Source: Cytobacillus firmus
GTDB lineage: Bacteria > Bacillota > Bacilli > Bacillales > Cytobacillaceae
Direction of reading: 5' to 3'
Length of the DNA stretch: 64,000 nt
Assembly: GCF_023612095.1 (NCBI RefSeq)
Contig: NZ_CP086235.1
Span: 3,173,501-3,237,500, forward strand
The notes beneath the pieces are model-generated. The model was not told where the DNA came from, did not search any database, and was given only the letters and a program-made list of their open reading frames with translations. This document shows, piece after piece, positions 26,529-35,531 of this stretch. The position numbers were made by a program, and so were the translations under genes. The first letter of the stretch is position 1. Each line of letters starts with the position of its first letter.

Positions 26529-27848
26529 TTATTCAGGAATGCTTTCGTCTTTTATTTTTGAATGAACGAGCAGTCCGATTATGGTCAAAATCATTAATGA
26601 GCCTAAAGCCATTCTGCTCGCCATGTTTCCATAGCTTGCGAAGATCAGGGTAATGCTTCCGTAAATGAGCGGACCAATAATGGATGATACTTTTCCTGAA
26701 AATGCAAACAATCCAAAAAACTGTCCTCTTTTATTTTCAGGGGTTAATTCCACAATATACGTCCTTGTGGTTACCCACATGGAACCGAGGGCAACGCCAA
26801 ACATGCTGCCTGCAATCCAGAACATGGCTTCATTGACAGCTCCAACCGCAATTGCCAATGCAACAAGAAGAAGGATTCCAACATACTTAACCGCTTTATT
26901 TGCCCCTTTCGCCTTGGTTATATAGCCAAATACAAAAGAACCAATTATACTGGACACCGTGGAAACCAGATATAACAAAATGAATTTTCCAGTAGTAAAG
27001 CCGACAATTGTTTTTGCATAAACGGCCATCATCGCAATCGTGGTAGCAATTGCATCATTTAAGAAAAAATAAGCAATCATGAAAGTGAAAATTGATTTAT
27101 AATGTTTCATTTCTTTGAAAGTCTGCCAAACTTCCTTATAGCCGGATAAAAATGTTTGTTTTTCTTTTGGCTGATAAGGCTTATCTTTTACAAAGAAAAA
27201 CAGCGGCAATGAAAACACCAGAAATAGGATAGCCGTTGGTATGAAAGATTTGTGAAAACCATCATCACCTACATATAAATAAACAGTCAGGCCAACAAGG
27301 GTTCCAATATAGCCGACAGCCACTCCAAAACCTGATATCAGGGGAATATCCTGCTTTGTTCCCAAGTCGGAAATCATTGCATCGTAAAACACCAGACTGG
27401 AATGGAAAAAAAACTTTGCAATTATAAAACAAAAAATAACAAGTGCAAGGTAAACAGGCAGCCCGAATATTTTCCCGCTAATCTGGCTGGATGCAAAAAC
27501 ACCCATCAATATCGTTGCCATGACAGTAATTAGCGTGAAAATCACTATATATTTCTTTTTTCTTCCTGTCCTGTCTATCATAACTCCGAACAAGGGTGAA
27601 AACAGGACAAGAAAAAAGCTTGCCAATGCATTAGAATAAGATATAAACGTACTTGCAATCTGATTTAAAACTTCATTCTCCCCTATTACTTCCTGCAGGT
27701 AAAATGGAAAGAATATTGTATTTATATTGGATGAAAAGATGGTATTCGCAAAATCATATAGTGCCCATGATACAATCGGCAGGGTCATATACAGGCGCAG
27801 GGAATTAAATTTCCCCGGCTTCTTGAGCTCCGTTTTTTCTATTTCCAT
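26529..27848 (-). CDS. MFS transporter, UMF1/Atg22-like
   Basis: A 439-residue protein with about 12 membrane helices. The block LPIVSWALYDFANTIFSSNI near residue 24 and GVMIDRTGRKKKYI after helix 2 are typical of the UMF1 family related to yeast vacuolar effluxer Atg22. Substrates in bacteria are unknown; amino acid or nucleoside efflux has been suggested for relatives. ATG 27848 is used. It lies 46 bases after the DinB gene on the same strand and may share its transcript. Confidence 0.85.
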   Translation of the reverse strand: MEIEKTELKKPGKFNSLRLYMTLPIVSWALYDFANTIFSSNINTIFFPFYLQEVIGENEVLNQIASTFISYSNALASFFLVLFSPLFGVMIDRTGRKKKYIVIFTLITVMATILMGVFASSQISGKIFGLPVYLALVIFCFIIAKFFFHSSLVFYDAMISDLGTKQDIPLISGFGVAVGYIGTLVGLTVYLYVGDDGFHKSFIPTAILFLVFSLPLFFFVKDKPYQPKEKQTFLSGYKEVWQTFKEMKHYKSIFTFMIAYFFLNDAIATTIAMMAVYAKTIVGFTTGKFILLYLVSTVSSIIGSFVFGYITKAKGANKAVKYVGILLLVALAIAVGAVNEAMFWIAGSMFGVALGSMWVTTRTYIVELTPENKRGQFFGLFAFSGKVSSIIGPLIYGSITLIFASYGNMASRMALGSLMILTIIGLLVHSKIKDESIPE

Positions 27849-27894
27849 GCCATCAGCTCCTTCATGTAAAAAACAGTGAGTCTGTTACCGCATT

Positions 27895-28359
27895 TTAAAC
27901 CCTGATGCCGGCAGCCTGGATAATTTGCTTTTTATGGTGAATGTCATGTCCAATAAAATCAGCAAAATAATCACGCACAGTTAAGGAATTACTGCCTATT
28001 GTAAATGCTGTATCCAGATTTTCTTCAGTCATTCCCTCAAGTAAATGAAGGAACTTTTTTCTGACTGATAATAGTTCTTCAATTATTTCCAGTTGGGTAT
28101 GCTTTTGAGCATATTCTGCTGCAGCATCATTCACATACTGAAAGTCAGGATAGCTCTCAAGCTCTGCGCCCTCTTTAAAAAATGGGAAACGCTTTTCAAG
28201 GGAATATCTATCCCAAAATAACAGATGGGCAACTACTGCGGCAACCGGCCATTTTCCGGCTTTAACAGGCTTTAGCCAGGTTTTTTGGTCAAGCTCTTTT
28301 ATAGACTCCAGCCACACTGAAAAAGATTCATAGTGAGTAATAATATCCTTCTTTTGCAT
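27895..28359 (-). CDS. DinB-superfamily protein
   Basis: A 154-residue four-helix-bundle protein with the three-His metal site of the DinB/YfiT fold: His in VVAHLLFWDR and two in FIGHDIHHKKQI. Members include bacillithiol S-transferases and damage-inducible proteins; the specific role here is not clear. ATG 28359 is 6 bases after GGGAGG, while ATG 28365 abuts it. Confidence 0.85.
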   Translation of the reverse strand: MQKKDIITHYESFSVWLESIKELDQKTWLKPVKAGKWPVAAVVAHLLFWDRYSLEKRFPFFKEGAELESYPDFQYVNDAAAEYAQKHTQLEIIEELLSVRKKFLHLLEGMTEENLDTAFTIGSNSLTVRDYFADFIGHDIHHKKQIIQAAGIRV

Positions 28360-28426
28360 TTTCATCCTCCCTTTCTAAAAATATATTCTGCATGCAAGCA
28401 ATAAATCCTTTTTAGTGCTGATCCTT

Positions 28427-28464
28427 AAAAAGCTGTATAGCAGCTAGGCCATACAGCTTTTTTT
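28427..28464 (-). terminator. Terminator of the RDD gene
   Basis: Perfect 12-base arms AAAAAGCTGTAT / ATACAGCTTTTT with a 12-base loop and T runs on both strands. Confidence 0.85.
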
Positions 28465-28467
28465 GAA

Positions 28468-28998
28468 TTATTTTTTTACTACAACTGTGCCTGCGATTAA
28501 ATCGTGCAGTGCCTGTTTTTTTTCTGTAAAGGCAGCAATGATGTAGCCGATAAGGAAAATTCCAGATAAGATCCCCATGGCCAAATATCTTCCAAGCGCT
28601 CTCCAGAAGGAAATGCGATTACCATTTAAGTCAGTAACTTTTAATCCAAGCAGCTTTTTCCCTACAGTACCCTGCCATGCGGATGCATGCAGGCCTGCAA
28701 AATAGGCAACAGCAATGACAAGATTGACAATAAAAGTTACTCCCAGTGCACCAAAATATGACCCCATGAATGCAAGAGCTTCTGCATCGGACATTTCTGC
28801 TTCCATATAAGATGGATCGCTTATCATCGTGTTAAAAGCGTCAGAAGTGCCAAAGAAGATCATAAAAATAACGATGCTTAGAATGGTAAGCGGGATTCCA
28901 ACAATAATAGAATCAATTAAATAGGCCGCAAATCTGAGCCAGAATCCGCCATATTCCTTTGTGCTTTCATAAGGCTGCTTCTCTAAAGATGTCTCCAC
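28468..28998 (-). CDS. RDD-family membrane protein
   Basis: A 176-residue protein with three to four membrane helices. The family signature is GGFWLRFAAYLIDSIIVGIP near the start (Arg and Asp of RDD) and AWQGTVGKKLLGLKVTD before helix 3. Some RDD proteins aid Na+/H+ antiport; the role here is unknown. GTG 28998 follows TAGGAGG. It is divergent from the next gene across 276 bases in which no further gene is seen. Confidence 0.85.
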   Translation of the reverse strand: METSLEKQPYESTKEYGGFWLRFAAYLIDSIIVGIPLTILSIVIFMIFFGTSDAFNTMISDPSYMEAEMSDAEALAFMGSYFGALGVTFIVNLVIAVAYFAGLHASAWQGTVGKKLLGLKVTDLNGNRISFWRALGRYLAMGILSGIFLIGYIIAAFTEKKQALHDLIAGTVVVKK

Positions 28999-29274
28999 TT
29001 AAAAACCTCCTAAAATTAATTAAGCAGGAAACTTATAAACTAAGAGTATAGTTTCCACTATCTACTAATGTTAATCTCTAAATGAATTATATTCAACTAT
29101 TTGTAAAATCTTACACTGATTTATTTTTTCATTTATTTTTTAAAACGTTTTCATCTTGACTATTCTGTGAACACTCTTCTAACACTGTAGACACCCTTTT
29201 ACGTAAGGCATAAAATAAATCTGTAAAGCAGAAAGTAAGGTTTTACATAAATAAAAAAAGAGGTGCAATCAGGC

Positions 29275-29478
29275 ATGAAAGGTACAGCAATCCTTTACCA
29301 TGATGAAAATAAAGTTACGATTCTGGAAAATGTGGAGCATTCTGTGTTTGAGGAAATGAAAGATCAATGCGGCGATAAACATTGCCATTGTCATATAGAA
29401 AATAAAGTAATCGACTTTGGTGCTGTATCCCCGGTTTTATGGCATGAAGATGAAGTTGATTGGGATTACGGATACTAA
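29275..29478 (+). CDS. Small hypothetical protein with Cys/His cluster
   Basis: A 67-residue acidic protein, MKGTAILYHDENKVTILENV, with CGDKHCHCH in the middle (three Cys and two His within nine residues, a likely metal site) and an acidic end WHEDEVDWDYGY. ATG 29275 has GAGGTG 9 bases before. A terminator follows the stop. No family is recognised; metal binding is inferred only from spacing. Confidence 0.65.
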   Translation: MKGTAILYHDENKVTILENVEHSVFEEMKDQCGDKHCHCHIENKVIDFGAVSPVLWHEDEVDWDYGY

Positions 29479-29489
29479 TTATATTATTG

Positions 29490-29527
29490 CAGGCTCTGAA
29501 TAGAACTCAGGGCCTGTTTTATTTTTT
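29490..29527 (+). terminator. Terminator after the Cys/His protein gene
   Basis: Ten-base stem CAGGCTCTGA / TCAGGGCCTG with one G-U pair, then TTTTATTTTTT. Confidence 0.85.
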
Positions 29528-29587
29528 GCTGTTTGCCGCTGTGCCAAAGTGTTAGAATAAACAGTATGATGATGCGAGGTGAATACA

Positions 29588-30742
29588 TTGGAACATTTAA
29601 TCAACCAAAGAGTGAAGGACATAGAAATTTCCGGAATCAGAAGGTTTTTCAATATGGTTGCCGGCACCAAAGATATGATTTCTCTTACAATTGGACAGCC
29701 TGACTTCCCTACGCCGCTGCATGTTAAAGAAGCAGCAAAACAGGCAATCGACGAAAACTTTACCTCCTACACACACAATGCGGGCGATATTCGATTGCGT
29801 GAAGCTGCAGCTTCCTTTGTAAAAACAAAATATAACCTTACATATAACCCTGAATCTGAAGTCATTGTGACATCTGGAGCGAGTGAAGCAATTGATATTG
29901 CCTTCCGGACAATTTTGGACGAAGGATCGGAAGTTATCCTGCCTGGTCCTGTTTATCCAGGATATGAGCCAATCATAAAACTTTGCGGTGCAATTCCGGT
30001 ACATAGTGATATTTCGAAAAACAAGTTCCGATTTACGGCAGATTTAATCGCGGAACATATGAGTGAAAAAACAAGGTGCATTGTTCTTCCATACCCATCG
30101 AATCCGACAGGTGTCAGCCTGACGCTGGAGGAACTTGAGCAAATTGCTGCTCTTGTTAAGGGCAAAGATATCTTTATCCTTGCTGATGAAATTTACAGCG
30201 AACTGATCTATGATCAACCCCACCACTCAATCGCTTCCCTTTTACGGGAGCAAACTGTCGTCATTAATGGTTTATCCAAATCCCATTCCATGACAGGCTG
30301 GCGCATTGGGCTATTATTCGCACCGGAAAATCTGGCCAAGCATATCTTGAAGGTTCATCAGTATAATGTGACTTGTGCAGCATCTGTCTCCCAAATGGCT
30401 GCCCTTGAAGCGCTGACAGCAGGGATCGACGACGCCCTGCCAATGAGACAGGAATATGCCAAGCGCCGTGACTATGTTTATGAGCGATTAGTACAAATGA
30501 ATCTGGATGTAGTCAAACCTGATGGCGCTTTTTATTTTTTTATAAAAATTCCTGATGGTTCCATGAACTCCTTTGAATTTGCCCTTTCACTTGTTGAAGA
30601 GGCAGGAGTTGCAGTAGTTCCCGGCAGTGCATTTTCCTCATATGGGGAAGGCTATTTCCGAATATCTTTTGCCTATTCCATGGACACATTAATGGAAGGG
30701 CTTAACCGGATCGAAAAGTATCTGGAATGCATTAAAATATAA
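29588..30742 (+). CDS. patA: N-acetyl-LL-diaminopimelate aminotransferase PatA
   Basis: A 384-residue class I/II PLP aminotransferase making N-acetyl-LL-DAP from the acetylated oxopimelate produced by DapH. The PLP lysine is in NGLSKSHSMTGWRIG, with PYPSNPTG, ADEIYSEL and the C-terminal substrate Arg in GYFRISFA. TTG 29588, 5 bases after GAGGTG, gives MEHLINQRV like B. subtilis PatA; GTG 29579 is inside the ribosome site. It works with dapH and dapL at 9.3-11.2 kb. Confidence 0.95.
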   Translation: MEHLINQRVKDIEISGIRRFFNMVAGTKDMISLTIGQPDFPTPLHVKEAAKQAIDENFTSYTHNAGDIRLREAAASFVKTKYNLTYNPESEVIVTSGASEAIDIAFRTILDEGSEVILPGPVYPGYEPIIKLCGAIPVHSDISKNKFRFTADLIAEHMSEKTRCIVLPYPSNPTGVSLTLEELEQIAALVKGKDIFILADEIYSELIYDQPHHSIASLLREQTVVINGLSKSHSMTGWRIGLLFAPENLAKHILKVHQYNVTCAASVSQMAALEALTAGIDDALPMRQEYAKRRDYVYERLVQMNLDVVKPDGAFYFFIKIPDGSMNSFEFALSLVEEAGVAVVPGSAFSSYGEGYFRISFAYSMDTLMEGLNRIEKYLECIKI

Positions 30743-30748
30743 ATATCT

Positions 30749-30788
30749 AAGCGCCAATCCCTGTTTAAAGAGATGGCGCTTTTTTTTC
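30749..30788 (+). terminator. Terminator after patA
   Basis: Arms AAGCGCCA / TGGCGCTT (30749-30756/30774-30781) followed by eight T. Confidence 0.88.
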
Positions 30789-30800
30789 GTATATTCCATT

Positions 30801-30838
30801 AAAAAAGCAAAAAGGCAAGCTCCAGCCTGCCTTTTTGC
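30801..30838 (-). terminator. Terminator of the SASP-like gene
   Basis: Perfect 11-base arms GCAAAAAGGCA / TGCCTTTTTGC, followed by T6 on the minus strand, 3 bases after the stop. Confidence 0.85.
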
Positions 30839-30840
30839 AA

Positions 30841-31019
30841 CTATTGCCCCTGATATTCCCCATTGTTTTTTGAAGCTTTTTCCTTTTTAGCTTTATCCTT
30901 CTGAATTTTATTTGTATCAGCACTTCCAAATTCATGAGAGAATTCAGAATCAATAGCAGCAGAATCGAAACCTTTTTTGTTCTTCTGCTGAGGATCATTT
31001 TTTTGTTTCTTTTAGCCAC
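30841..31019 (-). pseudogene. Gamma-type SASP-like spore protein, one-base frameshift
   Basis: GTG 31019 opens MAKRNKK, then the frame breaks in an A7 run (30998-31004). Reading on at -1 gives NDPQQKNKKGFDSAAIDSEF, HEFGSADTNKIQKDKAKKEK and a NNGEYQGQ end, 59 residues in all. The EFG-S-TN block and the YQG tail recall gamma-type small acid-soluble spore proteins (SspE type), which are amino-acid reserves in the spore, though this is a short, divergent member. A sigma-G promoter match upstream and a terminator downstream fit. The zero frame yields an unrelated basic peptide and looks spurious. Assembly error, decay or slippage are all possible. Confidence 0.6.
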
Positions 31020-31048
31020 CTGTCTAACCCCCTTTTCACTTTCTTTAT

Positions 31049-31078
31049 TAGTTTGAAGTGAAAAAAGAGGGTTTATTC
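31049..31078 (-). promoter_or_regulatory. Sigma-G promoter for the SASP-like gene
   Basis: Minus strand GAATA (31074-31078), 18-base spacer, CAAACTA (31049-31055). It matches GnATR-N18-CATnHTA with one mismatch, about 30 bases before the GTG. Confidence 0.6.
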
Positions 31079-31093
31079 ATAAAATGGGGCTTA

Positions 31094-31972
31094 TTACTTT
31101 TCCCAATATTTATATAATGCCTGTGTACCGCTGTTTTCTTCTCCGTTTTCAGCAAGCTCAGCATACATTTTCCTTGCGAGCGAGAGTCCCGGAGTCATCA
31201 TCCCCATTGCTTCAGCTTCATTTATGGCAATATTCATGTCTTTTATGAAATGTTTAATATAAAAGCCCGGTTCAAAGTTCCCCTCAATCATTCTGGGTGC
31301 CAGATTGGATAAAGACCAGCTTCCTGCTGCTCCAGATGTTATGCTTTGAAGAACTGTTTTTGGGTCCAAACCTGCTTTTTCAGCATAAACAACCGCTTCA
31401 CACACCCCGATCATATTGGATGCTATCGCAATTTGATTGCACATTTTCGTATGCTGTCCGGCTCCCGCATTCCCTTGATAAACGATATTCGTTCCGAGGA
31501 GATTGAAAATCGGTTCTACAGCCAGAAATGCGTCCCTGTCTCCTCCTGCCATTATTGAAAGCTTTGCATCTCTTGCGCCGATATCTCCACCTGAAACAGG
31601 GGCATCTATTGCATATATGCGGTTTTTGCGTGCTTCTTCATATATCCTTTTGGCTAATGTTGGTGTCGAAGTTGTCATGTCAATTACATATGTATTGTCT
31701 CTGCCATTTGTGATAATGCCATTTTCCCCGAGATACACTTCCTCTACATCTGCGGGATAACCAACAATGGTAATAATAACATTTGCTTTCTTTGCAACTG
31801 CTGCAGGAGTCTCAGCCCACTCTGCGCCATGCTCTATCAGTTCAGAGGCTTTCTCTTTGGTTCGTGTATACACGACTAACGGATAGCCGGCTTTCAACAG
31901 GTGTCCCGCCATGCTCTTGCCCATAACCCCTGTTCCTACAAACCCGATAACTGTATTTTCAGGTGAAATCAT
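31094..31972 (-). CDS. ykwC: 3-hydroxyisobutyrate dehydrogenase-like oxidoreductase YkwC
   Basis: A 292-residue beta-hydroxyacid dehydrogenase. The N-terminal NAD(P) site is GFVGTGVMGKSMAGHL, the substrate motif is DAPVSGGDIGARDAKL, and the catalytic Lys is in GAGQHTKMCNQI. Long identity to B. subtilis YkwC includes GAAGSWSLSNLAPRM. The physiological hydroxyacid is not known. ATG 31972 follows AAGGGAG; the upstream GTG 31981 overlaps that site. Confidence 0.93.
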   Translation of the reverse strand: MISPENTVIGFVGTGVMGKSMAGHLLKAGYPLVVYTRTKEKASELIEHGAEWAETPAAVAKKANVIITIVGYPADVEEVYLGENGIITNGRDNTYVIDMTTSTPTLAKRIYEEARKNRIYAIDAPVSGGDIGARDAKLSIMAGGDRDAFLAVEPIFNLLGTNIVYQGNAGAGQHTKMCNQIAIASNMIGVCEAVVYAEKAGLDPKTVLQSITSGAAGSWSLSNLAPRMIEGNFEPGFYIKHFIKDMNIAINEAEAMGMMTPGLSLARKMYAELAENGEENSGTQALYKYWEK

Positions 31973-32060
31973 GGTACCCACTCCCTTGAAGTTTCTGAAT
32001 TTTTCACATTAATACTACCATTATTTTTGTTTGAATAAAAATATTAGGATCGCCAAAACG

Positions 32061-32085
32061 ACAAAAGACCAGGCAAATACCTGGT
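32061..32085 (-). terminator. Probable terminator of the 154-residue lipoprotein gene
   Basis: GACCAGG/CCTGGTC stem with loop CAAATA and TTTTGT on the minus strand. Confidence 0.6.
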
Positions 32086-32146
32086 CCATCCCCAATTTTA
32101 TGCGCGTAATTTATAATACCCAAATAGAGTTAAAATTAAACACCCT

Positions 32147-32608
32147 TTAAAGCTGGGATGAAAAGTTGTTTAAGAATGCTCTCGCTACCACTTCATCCTC
32201 ATTTATAATTTCGACGGAAACTGCATCTTCATTCACAATCATTTTTTCTATTTCGAAAACGTGCAGATCCTGTATAAGAGGAATGGGATTCATAAAAATA
32301 TAGTTCCCCTTTTCATTATTGATTTCTATATATTCCCCATCAATAATAGTGTCCTCCCCATAAACAAACTCATTCGTCCCCAAGGCAGCAGCCAGCTTTT
32401 CATTATGTATGGAAACTTTTACTTTGTATAATTCTTCTTCTGATAGAATTTTTTCATTAATTTTAAACCGGAACTGCAGCTCATTATTTTTAGTCAGCAG
32501 GGCTTCAGCATGACTATTGACGATTGAATCCTGTGTATCCTGCATGCAGCCTGACAGAAGCAATGCCAATAGTGCGGTGAACATCAGGTTAATGATTCTT
32601 TTATTCAT
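32147..32608 (-). CDS. Lipoprotein of unknown function
   Basis: A 153-residue lipoprotein. Signal MNKRIINLMFTALLALLLSG with lipobox LLSGC, then a soluble domain with FRFKINEKILSEEELYKVKV, YGEDTIIDGEYIEI and a beta-rich end. ATG 32608 follows AAAGGAGG; the upstream ATG/TTG frame is in the ribosome site. Family not recognised. Confidence 0.75.
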   Translation of the reverse strand: MNKRIINLMFTALLALLLSGCMQDTQDSIVNSHAEALLTKNNELQFRFKINEKILSEEELYKVKVSIHNEKLAAALGTNEFVYGEDTIIDGEYIEINNEKGNYIFMNPIPLIQDLHVFEIEKMIVNEDAVSVEIINEDEVVARAFLNNFSSQL

Positions 32609-32717
32609 TAAGAATTCCTCCTTTTTCATTACCTTTTCCTTTACTGTCTGACAATAAACCCCAATTATAAAACTTAATTAGAATCCTTGGAAATAACAGA
32701 AATGAGCATAAATAAAA

Positions 32718-32736
32718 GAAGCCATTATCAGGCTTC
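32718..32736 (-). terminator. Terminator of the 38-residue small gene
   Basis: GAAGCC/GGCTTC stem, 7-base loop, then TTTTATTTATG on the minus strand, just after the stop of the small frame. Confidence 0.6.
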
Positions 32737-32737
32737 A

Positions 32738-32854
32738 TCAGTGTAAAACGCGGCTTAAAAATGCACTTTGTTTCTCATATAAGTCGTTCTGCTGTTTTTC
32801 TTTAATACATCTATATCGATCATGAAAGAGAAAGCTGATTATTATGGTAACCAT
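32738..32854 (-). CDS. Possible 38-residue small protein
   Basis: ATG 32854 has AAAGGAGAG about 8 bases upstream. The frame encodes MVTIIISFLFHDRYRCIKEK and ends SAFLSRVLH, a short hydrophobic head with a charged tail. A hairpin terminator follows within two bases of the stop. Frame, site and terminator agree, but there is no homology recall and chance cannot be excluded. Confidence 0.4.
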   Translation of the reverse strand: MVTIIISFLFHDRYRCIKEKQQNDLYEKQSAFLSRVLH

Positions 32855-32973
32855 TTTCCATCTCTCCTTTTTGTTATTGTAGCTTAATTATAGGAGAGTT
32901 TCTTATTTTGGATAACAACCATAAGATGTGATTTCAGTCATCCTTAAGACTGAGAACCATAAAAGAAAAAAAT

Positions 32974-32997
32974 AAACCGGCCTTTAAAGGCCGGTTT
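32974..32997 (-). terminator. Terminator of ptsHI
   Basis: Perfect 24-bp palindrome AAACCGGCCTTT / AAAGGCCGGTTT, with a T7-containing tail on the minus strand. Confidence 0.85.
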
Positions 32998-33103
32998 AAA
33001 AGGGGAAAATGAGAATGATCAGCTTAATTAAGTCTGACCTAAGTGCTTACTTCTAATTTACCCGGGTGATTATATTTAAAACTCACAAAATGTTACAGTT
33101 CGA

Positions 33104-34819
33104 TTACAGTTTAGCTGTTTCTTTTACAGCTTGAACTACTTCTTCAGCTGTATTCATATGAAGCGCTTTTTCAGCCAGGGCTTCCATGTCTTTTTTGTTC
33201 AGACGGCTGATTTGAGAACGGGCTTTAAGTATTGAAGTAGCGCTCATCGAGAACTCGTCAAGTCCTAATCCCAGCAGCAACGGGATCGCCGTTTCGTCCC
33301 CAGCCATTTCACCGCACATGCCAGCCCATTTTCCTTCCTTATGCGCTGCGTCAATTACCATTTTAACTAAACGCAGAATCGCAGGGTTATACGGCTGGTA
33401 AAGGTAAGAAACACGCTCATTCATGCGGTCTGCAGCCATAGTGTACTGAATTAGATCATTTGTGCCTACACTGAAGAAATCGACTTCTTTAGCGAATTGC
33501 TCAGCCATAACAGCGGTTGAAGGAATTTCAACCATAATTCCAATTTCAATGTTATCGGCAACTTGTGTGCCTTCGCTAACAAGCTTCTGTTTTTCTTCTT
33601 CAAGGATTGCTTTTCCCTGACGGAATTCATCAAGAGTGGCAATCATAGGGAACATGATTTTCAGGTTTCCAAAAGTACTTGCTCTTAATAAAGCCCTTAA
33701 TTGCGTCCTGAACATATCCTGTTCTTCCAGACATAGGCGAATAGCACGGAAGCCAAGGAATGGGTTCATTTCCTTTGGAAGATTAAGATAAGGAAGCTCC
33801 TTATCCCCGCCGATATCCAGTGTGCGGACTACAACCGGTTTCCCGCTCATTCCTTCGAGTACAGCTTTATAGGATTCAAACTGCTCCTCTTCTGTTGGAA
33901 GCTGATCTCTACCCATATATAAAAATTCCGTACGATAAAGGCCAACGCCTTCTCCGCCATTTTCAACTACACCCTTCAAGTCTTTAGGAGTACCAATATT
34001 GGCAGCCAATTCAACATGATGGCCATCTGCTGTCACTGATTTCTCATTGACAAGCTTGGCCCACTCAGCTTTTTGCTCCTCGAATTTTCGGTGCTCTTCT
34101 TTGTATTCAGCAATAGCCTCCGGGGTTGGATTAATATGTACCAAACCTTTTAATCCATCCACGATAACCATGTCGCCATTATTTATTTGCTTTGTAGAAT
34201 CCTTTGTTCCAACTACTGCTGGAATTTCCATGGAACGGGCCATAATGGCAGAGTGAGATGTTCTTCCGCCAATGTCAGTTGTAAATCCTTTAACGAACTG
34301 GCGATTTAACTGAGCAGTATCGGATGGTGTCAAGTCTTCAGCTATAATGATAACTTCTTCTGCAATCATGCTGGGATTCACTACTTGTACTCCGAGCAAA
34401 TGTGAAAGTACACGTTTCGTTACGTCACGGATATCCGCTGCACGCTCTTTCATGTATTCATTGTCCATTTGTTCAAACATAGTAATGAACATATCCGCAG
34501 TCTCTTTTAAAGCAGATTCAGCATTTACATTTTCTGTTTTGATTTTATCTTCAATTGGCGAAATTAATTCCGGATCACTCAATACTAGAAGATGAGCATC
34601 AAAAATAGCTGCTTTATCTGCACCCAGCTCTTTATGGGCATTATCGCGGATAACTTCCAATTCACCTTTAGATTCAGCTAAAGCTGATTGAAAGCGTTCC
34701 ACTTCCTGTTCAGCATTTTCGACTGTCACTTTATCAAAAGAGAGATCCGGCTCAACCAAACGGTAAGCCTTGGCAATAGCAATACCGCTTGACGCCGCAA
34801 TACCATTTAAAAAGCTCAT
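33104..34819 (-). CDS. ptsI: PTS enzyme I
   Basis: The phosphoenolpyruvate-protein phosphotransferase, 571 residues, starts the sugar PTS phosphorelay by taking phosphate from PEP and passing it to HPr. The active His is in [21 protein letters not shown] near residue 189, with the HPr-binding N-terminal helical part before it. The PEP-utilising C-terminal TIM barrel has [14 protein letters not shown] and the catalytic Cys in [10 protein letters not shown]. It overlaps the ptsH stop by one base, so the two genes are coupled. Confidence 0.98.
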   Translation of the reverse strand: MSFLNGIAASSGIAIAKAYRLVEPDLSFDKVTVENAEQEVERFQSALAESKGELEVIRDNAHKELGADKAAIFDAHLLVLSDPELISPIEDKIKTENVNAESALKETADMFITMFEQMDNEYMKERAADIRDVTKRVLSHLLGVQVVNPSMIAEEVIIIAEDLTPSDTAQLNRQFVKGFTTDIGGRTSHSAIMARSMEIPAVVGTKDSTKQINNGDMVIVDGLKGLVHINPTPEAIAEYKEEHRKFEEQKAEWAKLVNEKSVTADGHHVELAANIGTPKDLKGVVENGGEGVGLYRTEFLYMGRDQLPTEEEQFESYKAVLEGMSGKPVVVRTLDIGGDKELPYLNLPKEMNPFLGFRAIRLCLEEQDMFRTQLRALLRASTFGNLKIMFPMIATLDEFRQGKAILEEEKQKLVSEGTQVADNIEIGIMVEIPSTAVMAEQFAKEVDFFSVGTNDLIQYTMAADRMNERVSYLYQPYNPAILRLVKMVIDAAHKEGKWAGMCGEMAGDETAIPLLLGLGLDEFSMSATSILKARSQISRLNKKDMEALAEKALHMNTAEEVVQAVKETAKL

Positions 34820-35085
34820 TATTCAGCCAATCCTTCTTTTTTCAATGTTTCTTCAAGGCTGTTAAGAGCATCCTGTTCATCGCTGCCTTCAGCAATAATT
34901 GTAATATCGGCACCTTGTCCAACACCTAAAGACATAACGCCCATGATTGATTTCAGGTTTACTTTCTTTTCTTTATATTCAAGGTGAATTTCTGAGTCAA
35001 ATTTGCTTGCAGCTTGTACAAGCATTGTAGCTGGACGAGCGTGAATTCCTGTTTCTGCAGTTACTTTAAATTGTTTTTGTACCAT
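34819..35085 (-). CDS. ptsH: Phosphocarrier protein HPr
   Basis: 88 residues. His15 in TGIHARPAT receives phosphate from enzyme I. Ser46 in [12 protein letters not shown] is the HPr kinase site that turns HPr into the CcpA co-repressor. Full length and near the consensus. No ptsG precedes it here, unlike ptsGHI in B. subtilis. ATG 35085 follows GAAGGAG. Confidence 0.98.
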   Translation of the reverse strand: MVQKQFKVTAETGIHARPATMLVQAASKFDSEIHLEYKEKKVNLKSIMGVMSLGVGQGADITIIAEGSDEQDALNSLEETLKKEGLAE

Positions 35086-35398
35086 ATGGGATCAATCTCC
35101 TTCGTATTATTGAATATAAATTAAGATGTGCAAGGCGTTGCCTCACGAACTTAATAACGGGAACTGGAATGTTTTCAGCAAAACCAGCAGCAGGATGAAA
35201 CCGTTATATTCCGTCCTATATGCTGTTTTATTTTTTCCAATGCCGAATTATTCATGTATATAGTTGTTCAAAAAGGATGAGAAAAATTAGTGCAATCATT
35301 TCTTCTCGAAGCTCCTCTGCTTTTCGAACACTTCCATAGAATCAGGTAAGATTACCGGGCTGTAATTAAGTCATCGGACAACTTACATCTCAGACAAA

Positions 35399-35427
35399 AG
35401 AATAGCATTTCACATTCATTTAGACAA
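35399..35427 (-). promoter_or_regulatory. Candidate ptsHI promoter
   Basis: Minus strand TTGTCT (35422-35427), 17-base spacer, TATTCT (35399-35404). It would leave a leader of about 300 bases before ptsH; a promoter nearer the gene cannot be excluded. Confidence 0.45.
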
Positions 35428-35469
35428 TGAAAAACCCTTAATTTTTAACGTTTGTTCACATTTTTTTGA

Positions 35470-35483
35470 ATAAAACGCTTTCA
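35470..35483 (-). promoter_or_regulatory. Cre-like CcpA site upstream of ptsH
   Basis: Minus strand TGAAAGCGTTTTAT agrees with 12 of 14 positions of the cre consensus TGWAANCGNTNWCA. It lies about 45 bases upstream of the candidate -35, a place where CcpA can activate. The rest of the 35086-35531 gap is a leader without a convincing frame. Confidence 0.4.
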
Positions 35484-35531
35484 TTTGCCAAGGATTTCTA
35501 CTTATCATTTCAGTTCTATTTTTTTAAAAAT

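Noticed and set aside
30765..31019. Continuous 84-codon minus-strand frame encoding a very basic peptide
   Set aside because: Its tail runs through a clear terminator hairpin, while the -1 frame gives a spore-protein-like sequence ending just before that hairpin. It is better read as a frameshifted gene.
35086..35398. GlcT-type RNA antiterminator ahead of ptsH
   Set aside because: A weak TCGAA/GCTTCGA hairpin exists but no convincing RAT sequence with an overlapping terminator was found.
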